A DNA stretch of 64,000 nt from a virus, in IMG/VR virus record IMGVR_UViG_3300009528_000013, positions 53,771 to 117,770 of that record; one strand, written 5' to 3'. The position numbers and the translations under genes are program-made. Below are positions 58,550 through 64,000 of the stretch, piece by piece. The notes below the pieces were generated by a model that saw only the letters and a program-made list of their open reading frames with translations, did no database searches and was not told the DNA's origin. Positions within the stretch are counted from its first letter, which is position 1. Each line of letters begins with the position of its first letter.

Positions 58550-61273
58550 TTAAAACGGCGGTTCATCTCCGGTTGCTTGTCGCAATTCTCGGAGCAACTG
58601 GATGAACGCGGGAGTTTTTTCATAATAGCCTCGCTTTCTAACGAGCGCACGATTTCGAATGAGTTTGGATACGAAAAGTTTTGCCGTGCTTCGGTCCGAA
58701 GCAAGTAGATCCTCGAAGTCGGAAAGTAAGAATTGGGGGTATCTCAAGAGATCATTGGCTAAATTCTGCCGGTGTGATTCACCAACGGCTTCTTGAATCT
58801 CTTCCGGGTCTTCGATTTTATTTTCCTGTCTTTTCAACATCGCATATTCATTGTATAAGCAAGACGATGAATCCCAAATATCATACAAAAACTCCCGGAC
58901 ATATTGAACATGCCTCGGCTGAACAATGATTTTCTCTTCACTCTCATCAGTAGAAAACAGCCGTGCCGCGACAGCGACAGCTAATTTTGCAATGACGATG
59001 TGCTGCTCGCCGGATTTGACAATTGCGATCGGTGAACGATATTTTTCAAGAATCTCGGTGGAGACCATATAGATCAGTTTTTCGGCCTCGGGGTCGAAGA
59101 CGATCTGTTCGGGCGAACGTGTCCAGGCCCACAACAACAATTCCCTGCAAAGATCGGATGTATAAACATGCTCTTGCTTTTCCCGGAGGTACATCGGGAT
59201 CTGTGTCATATCCACTTCACCCTCTTGGGCGAAGACAACCAGATCGAAACGGGCGATGTCGCTTGGCTGCTCCACCAGATCCAACACAGCTTCGATTCCA
59301 AAAGAATACGAAGAAAGAGTCCGATCGCCCATAGGATTTGAAATCCATACCAATCGAGTTTGAGCCAACGTCGATTGACTTTCGATCTTTATGATCTCCG
59401 CAACACCCTCCGAGCGAATTCGGGACAATGCCGGAAGTACATGCCTGTCCATCTTTTGAAAATCATCGATCAACACAATCCCTTTGTGGTTAAGAGGAAT
59501 AATGCCCCATTGTAATTGCCACTGCCTTCCGATCTGAGCAACGCCGCCCTTTAGACCTGCAATCGTTGCCGATTCCGAGCCACAATAGCATCCGATCCCA
59601 TAGTGCCGAACCATCGCTCTCGCTGTCTCGGATTTCCCCTGTCGAGAATCGCCGATAATCAGTGCCTCGACCCAGCCCTTCGGGACAAATCTCCCGGCGA
59701 ACCGGAAGGTAATTGGAGAAAAAAAGACAAAATCCAGAACCTGCATAATCTCCGAGCGCCCAAAGATCAATGTTACATTGGACTCGAAGTCTCGGTAGAT
59801 CTCCATTAGCTTACCGGAAACATCATCGGATCGGAAAATCTCCAACGGTTTGCTTCGGTGAAACAAATTCAGGACGCCAGCTTCTTGTTCAGCTTTCTCA
59901 ATCAGAAGGGTTGCGTACTGAAGTTTCGGCTCCGGAACAACGATCCCCTGAAGACGGCAAATGGTATTCGATCGTACTCCAGAACCAACGTAATAAACTT
60001 GATGGGTGATGTACTCTCCTGAAGTGGAGAAGAGGTCCGCCGGTAAGAGTCTCAGTGATTCAACGTTCTGATATTCTAAATACTCTACCTGAACGAAACA
60101 TTTTTTGGGATGAACTACTTGGCTCCTGATAATTGCTTCAACGGTTTTTTTAGGATTTTCGATCATTTGGAGATAGACTGGATTGGATGGATAGAGTTCC
60201 AGATCGAAATCGCCGGCGCCGAGGTTGCAAAGTGCACATGCCAATTTTGTTCCTTCGCTCCGTTTACAACTCATGCGGATCTTCTTTGGAACGAGAAACG
60301 GAACCATATTTTTGCCGGAAATCTTTGCGGTTACTGAGACTTTTCTGTTCCAGTACCTGCTTAGACTCAAATCTTCAATTTTAATTTCTTCAATCACTTC
60401 TTTTAAGAGCGCATCGAACTGTTCTTTGGGATGTCCTTGAAGAAAGAAATCCGTAAAATCCCCGCCCTTTCCAAGATCTTCGGGAAGTTCTATGATCCGA
60501 ACTTCCTTTGCAAAGAGCAGTAGCGATGCCTTCAGTTTTGCAGCACCATCAATTCCAGCTTTGTCCAGATCGTAGCAGATCGAGATAATCTTCCCCCGCA
60601 GCATCGGCAGATATTCGCCCGGTATTTTTGTCCCCTCTCCGGTGGTCAATGTTACTGCGTAATATCCGAGTTGGTTTCCGAGCAGACAGTCCATTTCGCC
60701 TGCGAGAAAAAGAATATGCTCCTGATTCAGATTCTCGATAGGAAAAATTCGAGCCCGCCCGTGACCATCAACTGAAATACACTTTGGTTTCGAACTGAAG
60801 GAGTACTTCCGAAAATTTAAGATTCTATCCTCTGCATCGGGGACCGGAATAATAATCCGATTCCCTTCCAAACCAAGTTGAAACCGCTCGATGGTGGAAC
60901 TGTCGAGCAGTCTCTTTTCCTTGAGAAGTAGGAGATGTCTCTCGGACAGAAGGAGATTTTCGTGGTACTTCTCCACATCGGCGAGAGGAAGGAAGGGAGC
61001 TACTTTTTTCTCCTCCCCTTCCTCCCTCTCTTCTTCTGCCTTCGCCTTTCGTTCCTCGATCAGAGACGCTACGTCGAAACCTTCAACGTCTGACTCAAAT
61101 CGTTCGAAGGTCCCACCCCAACCGCAACCAAAACAATGAGCCAGATTACGATCAAGATCGAGAGAAAGCGAAGCAGTAGAATCATCGTGGAATGGACAAT
61201 GGACAAGGATGTCCTTCGATTTCTTCTTCTCCTTCAGTTCGGGAAAGTACTTCAGCCAATCTGCTAAAGCCAT
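58550..61273 (-). CDS. Primase-helicase: CHC2 zinc finger + TOPRIM + MCM-like AAA+ helicase
   Basis: The protein has 907 residues and starts behind AAGGAG. Residues 21-55 are a CHC2 zinc finger (HCPFHDD, C26/H29; HCFGCGWGG, C47/C50). A TOPRIM fold follows (FLAGEMDCLL near 190; ICYDLDKAGIDGA near 233). Residues about 290-500 hold a linker with CKRSEGTKLACALCNLG. The C-terminal part is MCM-like: Walker A IIGDSRQGKSETARAM near 545, Walker B GIVLIDDFQKM near 597, IWISNP-like sensor (LVWISNPMGDRTLSSYSFG) and IARFDLVVFA near 672, the S/A-R-F-D-L box of MCM. It should open the fork and prime replication in one chain. Confidence 0.85.
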   Translation of the reverse strand: MALADWLKYFPELKEKKKSKDILVHCPFHDDSTASLSLDLDRNLAHCFGCGWGGTFERFESDVEGFDVASLIEERKAKAEEEREEGEEKKVAPFLPLADVEKYHENLLLSERHLLLLKEKRLLDSSTIERFQLGLEGNRIIIPVPDAEDRILNFRKYSFSSKPKCISVDGHGRARIFPIENLNQEHILFLAGEMDCLLGNQLGYYAVTLTTGEGTKIPGEYLPMLRGKIISICYDLDKAGIDGAAKLKASLLLFAKEVRIIELPEDLGKGGDFTDFFLQGHPKEQFDALLKEVIEEIKIEDLSLSRYWNRKVSVTAKISGKNMVPFLVPKKIRMSCKRSEGTKLACALCNLGAGDFDLELYPSNPVYLQMIENPKKTVEAIIRSQVVHPKKCFVQVEYLEYQNVESLRLLPADLFSTSGEYITHQVYYVGSGVRSNTICRLQGIVVPEPKLQYATLLIEKAEQEAGVLNLFHRSKPLEIFRSDDVSGKLMEIYRDFESNVTLIFGRSEIMQVLDFVFFSPITFRFAGRFVPKGWVEALIIGDSRQGKSETARAMVRHYGIGCYCGSESATIAGLKGGVAQIGRQWQLQWGIIPLNHKGIVLIDDFQKMDRHVLPALSRIRSEGVAEIIKIESQSTLAQTRLVWISNPMGDRTLSSYSFGIEAVLDLVEQPSDIARFDLVVFAQEGEVDMTQIPMYLREKQEHVYTSDLCRELLLWAWTRSPEQIVFDPEAEKLIYMVSTEILEKYRSPIAIVKSGEQHIVIAKLAVAVAARLFSTDESEEKIIVQPRHVQYVREFLYDIWDSSSCLYNEYAMLKRQENKIEDPEEIQEAVGESHRQNLANDLLRYPQFLLSDFEDLLASDRSTAKLFVSKLIRNRALVRKRGYYEKTPAFIQLLRELRQATGDEPPF

Positions 61274-61291
61274 CAGCTTGCTCCTTCCCGA

Positions 61292-62257
61292 TCAGAAAGG
61301 TAAATCATCCTTACCCTGTTTGCCCTCTCTGTCAGCGCCGGTGCCGGTGCCCGATTCAGGAGCCGATTCCTCCGAACTGGTCTCCTCTTCAACGGCCTCC
61401 TCTTCGAGTACGAATTCATCAACCCCGATCGGTACCGCTCTCATGCTGCCGAGATAGCTGTCCCTCTTCTTTCTGGCACCGCGATACTCAGCCAGGGAAA
61501 GCTCTCTGAGCTTTTCGAACACGAGGACCGAGAATTCCTGAACCCCATCTTCCTGCAGGTCCAGCGTGAATTTCGTCTCGCACCTATTCTTCTGGATACC
61601 CTGGTCCGAAAGTGCCACGAGGTACTGTCGCAGAGCCTTCAAAGACTTCGGCGGAACGGAAAGCACGTAGGGGATCTCGTGATCTATCTGCTGCAGGAAG
61701 ATACGCTTCCGCATCCTGCAGGCCTTCCCTCTGGTCGGCTGTCCTTGAGGATCGACAGCCGAACCCCACACGTTCCACTGGCACTTTGCACACGTCTCGG
61801 CCTGGGGCTTCGGCGATTCAGGATCCGGTCGAATCCAATCGCGCGAAGCGCATTCCGGGGGAACTCGCTCGGTGTCCTCCTTCGGTTCCCACCAAGCCCT
61901 CGCCGGGAGGATCTCGATCGTAATGCCCTGCACGCTCTCCAGCTTCTCCCCATTCGGTGTTTCGAACATCGCCGCCGAGTGAAGAATCTTGATCTGAGGG
62001 AACTCCGGCTCTTCGCCTTCAAGATTCGCCTGGAGATCTTCGGCAAGCTCCCTGAGTACTTCCAGGCGCTCGTCCTCGGGTAGCTCCAAGAGTTCCTTCC
62101 TCAACTCCTCGCTGATCATGAGATCAGAGATTACCAGATCAGAATCGGTGCCCTCTTTTACCGGCATAAGCTCGAAGGCAAGCTTGCCCGTTCCTTCGGG
62201 AGCTTCAGCTTTCGAGTCTTCCGGTTTTTGTCCCTTCTCAGCTACGTCTTTCGACAT
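61292..62257 (-). CDS. SSB-like DNA-binding protein with acidic tail
   Basis: The protein has 321 residues; ATG 62257 follows GGAGG. After an acidic N-terminus it has a core with VQGITIEILPARAWWEPK, a zinc-like group (CAKCQWNVWG then ACRMRKRIFL) and IPYVLSVPPKSLKALRQYL. The C-terminus is a long acidic linker ending GKDDLPF, very like the tip of bacterial SSB (D-D-x-x-P-F) that docks repair and replication proteins. It stands directly before the primase-helicase gene. The assignment rests on the tail and context. Confidence 0.6.
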   Translation of the reverse strand: MSKDVAEKGQKPEDSKAEAPEGTGKLAFELMPVKEGTDSDLVISDLMISEELRKELLELPEDERLEVLRELAEDLQANLEGEEPEFPQIKILHSAAMFETPNGEKLESVQGITIEILPARAWWEPKEDTERVPPECASRDWIRPDPESPKPQAETCAKCQWNVWGSAVDPQGQPTRGKACRMRKRIFLQQIDHEIPYVLSVPPKSLKALRQYLVALSDQGIQKNRCETKFTLDLQEDGVQEFSVLVFEKLRELSLAEYRGARKKRDSYLGSMRAVPIGVDEFVLEEEAVEEETSSEESAPESGTGTGADREGKQGKDDLPF

Positions 62258-62340
62258 CGGTACGCCTCCATTGGGGTTTGAGATGAGAAATTGACTTCCC
62301 ATAGAAGATCGGTTCTTCGCTTATTCGCCTCCTTTCCGAT

Positions 62341-62769
62341 TTAGGTTTTTGAATTATGAGAATTGTCTCTCAATCGAAATGTCGGTCTTTCGTAAATTCT
62401 GATGGTATCGGGGACATTAACAAACGGTTCCAACAACTTGGCAAGCCTCTTTTGAGTCGTCGAAGTTAGATCAGGAACCAGAAACTCGGAAAGCGACTTT
62501 CCAAAGTGTCGCTGAAGAAATCTATCCACCTTCTGAAAGTTTTTCTTTGCGACTGAGGCATAGGTCGCCGAACCCACGCTGACGGTCCCGTGCTGAGTTC
62601 GGATTGTCTTCTCACCGAGCAGCCAGATCACTTCCTCGAAGTATTCCAATTCCCGCTTCTGTTTTTTCAGCGCTTCCTCGGCTGTGGCGACTCGCTTTCG
62701 GGCTTCGACGTACTCAAAAATCAGTTCTTCAGTCAGTTCATCGGTAGGCTCTTCGGTCGGCTTGCTCAT
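62341..62769 (-). CDS. Hypothetical protein, possible Gam-like or host-nuclease inhibitor type
   Basis: The protein has 142 residues; the ATG follows GGAGGG. An N-terminal coiled coil (FEYVEARKRVATAEEALKKQ; KRELEYFEEVIWLLGEKTIR) leads to a compact C-terminus (NFQKVDRFLQRHFGKSLSEF). Mu Gam-like proteins have a similar plan of a coiled coil followed by a small domain, but no decisive motif is visible. It overlaps the receiver gene by 32 bases. Confidence 0.5.
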   Translation of the reverse strand: MSKPTEEPTDELTEELIFEYVEARKRVATAEEALKKQKRELEYFEEVIWLLGEKTIRTQHGTVSVGSATYASVAKKNFQKVDRFLQRHFGKSLSEFLVPDLTSTTQKRLAKLLEPFVNVPDTIRIYERPTFRLRDNSHNSKT

Positions 62770-63148
62770 CAGAAGTCCCTCCAGAATTAAGATCGTCTAT
62801 CGCCGAGCCAATCGCTTTGCGGATCACATCCCGGACGTTGAACGGAGCTTGGAGATCGATGTAATCGAATGCACCCTGAGCCAGGGTCTTGATCAGCCAC
62901 CAAACGTTCATCTTACCAGTGACCGTAGTGAATCTTACCTCGGAATTCGCTTTCAGCGCCGCCTGAAGGAGCTTGGGTGAACCGGGGCGAAGAACATCGC
63001 TGAGAATGATTTCGTGTTCTCCTTTATTTACTTCTTCGAGTGCATCCGCCAGGTTATCCGCCTCGGTGATCTCCAGGTTAAACGACTCGGCATCCTTCCG
63101 CAATTGCTTTCTCAACTTCTCACAATCTGAAATGATCAGAGCTTTCAT
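62738..63148 (-). CDS. Stand-alone receiver (CheY-like) domain protein
   Basis: The protein has 136 residues; ATG 63148 follows GGAG. It starts MKALIISDCEKLRKQL (acidic pocket reduced to one D plus a C-E), has EIILSDVLRPGSP with the phospho-acceptor Asp, FTTVTGKMNVWWLI with the Thr, and FDYIDLQAPFNVRDVI where the family's conserved Lys before P-F is replaced (Q-A). No output domain is attached. It may be a decoy or a signal-independent adaptor in the infected cell. Confidence 0.65.
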   Translation of the reverse strand: MKALIISDCEKLRKQLRKDAESFNLEITEADNLADALEEVNKGEHEIILSDVLRPGSPKLLQAALKANSEVRFTTVTGKMNVWWLIKTLAQGAFDYIDLQAPFNVRDVIRKAIGSAIDDLNSGGTSDEQADRRAYR

Positions 63149-63153
63149 CAGTC

Positions 63154-63336
63154 TTATCTCCAATATGTTTTCATGTGGCGACAAGTCCAACAAATCACAA
63201 ATAGAAAATGCCTACCCCAGAAAGTAGTCTCATAGAACCATTTCGCCTTATGACCCTCTTTGAAGGGACAATTTTTCATCACAAAAGCGCCATTCGCCGA
63301 TTCTGTTATGCTGGCAAGCATATCACCTGTCATCAT
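63154..63336 (-). CDS. Small zinc-binding protein
   Basis: The protein has 60 residues, behind GGAGGAAAAG; ATG 63336 or 63333. CPFKEGHKAKWFYET and ICWTCRHMKTYW give Cys and His ligands for one zinc ion. It overlaps the nuclease stop by 14 bases. No named family. Confidence 0.5.
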   Translation of the reverse strand: MMTGDMLASITESANGAFVMKNCPFKEGHKAKWFYETTFWGRHFLFVICWTCRHMKTYWR

Positions 63337-63775
63337 TATCTTTTCCTCCGCTCAGTGCATTTATCAAGTTTACAGTGTATTCGTCAGATCTAGTCCAAAC
63401 TTTAGAAGTCACGAATTTCGGTTCCAGAAAATCTATCTCCGTGAGTGCACTATCAACGTGTAACCACCAGGGTTCTCTCCAGGAGAAAAAGATAGTCTTT
63501 TTTGCGTCTTCCAAATAAACCGCCAACAGAGATATTGCTCCGTTGTTGTAATACTCTCGGAGCCAATGTTTTTGAGTCTCGGTCAGCTTATTCTTCAGTA
63601 CGACTCGATCGTTTCGACCCAAATGCCCTATTTTCGCTTCGATGAGATATGCCCGCGACAGGTAGCACCCCTCTAGATCCGGCAGTCCGGCAGTCCCATA
63701 AGGTCCTCCATGATTACGGTGAAAGCAACCGCGGAGATTCTTCTTCAACATTCTGACAAAATCAGCTTCTTTCAT
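63323..63775 (-). CDS. PD-(D/E)XK nuclease (VRR-NUC / resolvase-like)
   Basis: The protein has 150 residues. GPYGTAGLPDLEGCYL followed by AYLIEAKIGHLGRND is the classic P-D...E-A-K active site with the Gly-rich turn before it, as in VRR-NUC and Holliday-junction-type nucleases. LTETQKHWLREYYNNGA is the usual 'Q-x-x-W-L' helix after the active site. It probably resolves branches or processes DNA ends. No Cys cluster is present, so it is not Cas4. Confidence 0.7.
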   Translation of the reverse strand: MKEADFVRMLKKNLRGCFHRNHGGPYGTAGLPDLEGCYLSRAYLIEAKIGHLGRNDRVVLKNKLTETQKHWLREYYNNGAISLLAVYLEDAKKTIFFSWREPWWLHVDSALTEIDFLEPKFVTSKVWTRSDEYTVNLINALSGGKDNDDR

Positions 63776-63999
63776 TGAATCTCGCCTTTCAAAATCCGTC
63801 GTACTCTCGTGAGATGCCTCGACCTAAAGTTCGGATTCCCATTGTACGCGGCGATTGCCAGCATATCGGTCGCCAGCCAAGGCAGCCTCCGCTTCTCAAC
63901 TTGTCTCCGGCAGTCCTTCAAATAGGACAAACTAAAACGGATGTTATTCTCTGGATCTAACAGAAATCGAATCTGCGCTCTTCGATTGCGCGGAAACTC
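63772..63999 (-). CDS. Lytic transglycosylase-like protein, C-terminal fragment
   Basis: The frame is open to the window edge, so only the last 75 residues are seen. DPENNIRFSLSYLKDCRRQV followed by LAIAAYNGNPNF matches the end of SLT/lysozyme-like domains, where a D-P-x-x-N-I helix comes before the A-x-A-Y-N-x-G box. It ends in ATGA overlap with the nuclease. It could be a cell-wall enzyme of the lysis or entry machinery. Confidence 0.6.
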   Translation of the reverse strand, partial: EFPRNRRAQIRFLLDPENNIRFSLSYLKDCRRQVEKRRLPWLATDMLAIAAYNGNPNFRSRHLTRVRRILKGEIQ

Positions 64000-64000
64000 A

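Noticed and set aside
58486-58704. 72-residue - strand frame at the end of the primase-helicase gene
   Set aside because: It overlaps the primase-helicase in another frame; a start at 58623 has a possible site, but the composition is not convincing.
63323-63775. Possible Cas4
   Set aside because: It has a PD-(D/E)XK site but lacks the Cys cluster of Cas4 and is far from the mini-CRISPR.

Overview
The window is part of the genome of a double-stranded DNA tailed phage, probably a long-tailed siphovirus. It carries an ordered HK97-type head and tail block: prohead protease, major capsid protein, head-tail connector, gp10-like neck protein, tail terminator, tail tube, frameshifted tail chaperone, 1510-residue tape measure and tail hub. 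There is no sheath gene. Genes use strong AGGAGG-type ribosome binding sites, many ATGA overlaps and several TTG/GTG starts, so the host is a bacterium of unknown phylum. I saw no integrase, repressor, tRNA or cas gene. The ends of the genome are outside the window, and the terminase must lie upstream of base 1.

Layout. Bases 1-44567 are all on the + strand; 44695-64000 are all on the - strand. The two arms converge on a bidirectional terminator at about 44573-44597. In the + arm, 1-12.7 kb holds head and neck genes, interrupted by a three-module glycosyltransferase at 7952-10210. Bases 12.7-27.6 kb hold the tape measure and tail tip. The tip includes a seven-bladed YVTN propeller protein with another domain nested in one blade, a protein with about 25 copies of a short E-S-V-x-F-S-E-E-V-like motif, and a hub split over two genes. 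Bases 27.6-44.6 kb are an unusual accessory block for making or editing glycans: a GT9 enzyme, four paralogous GT-A-like proteins, a GT-B enzyme, a large double GT2-TPR protein, methyltransferases, a PIG-L deacetylase, a WbqC-like protein, a glycoside hydrolase, two free-standing YVTN propeller genes, a glutamyl-tRNA-synthetase-like protein with a discoidin-type insertion, and a HIT protein.

The most striking element is a two-repeat, one-spacer mini-CRISPR at 30540-30649, between two glycosyltransferase paralogues. Its 36-base spacer translates as the same 12 residues as codons in the gene directly downstream, but with nine synonymous base differences, four of them in the expected seed. It therefore looks like a weapon against the same gene in a related, competing phage that spares the carrier's own copy. 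It would have to rely on host Cas proteins.

The - arm, read from 64000 down, is the replication and lysis arm: a lytic transglycosylase fragment, a PD-(D/E)XK nuclease, a stand-alone receiver domain, an SSB-like protein with an acidic DDLPF tail, a 907-residue primase joined to an MCM-like helicase, SbcD-like and SbcC-like proteins, N4 and N6 DNA methyltransferases, a ThyA-family enzyme, many small zinc-binding or hypothetical proteins, a radical SAM protein, an amidase endolysin and a small membrane protein that may be its holin or spanin partner.
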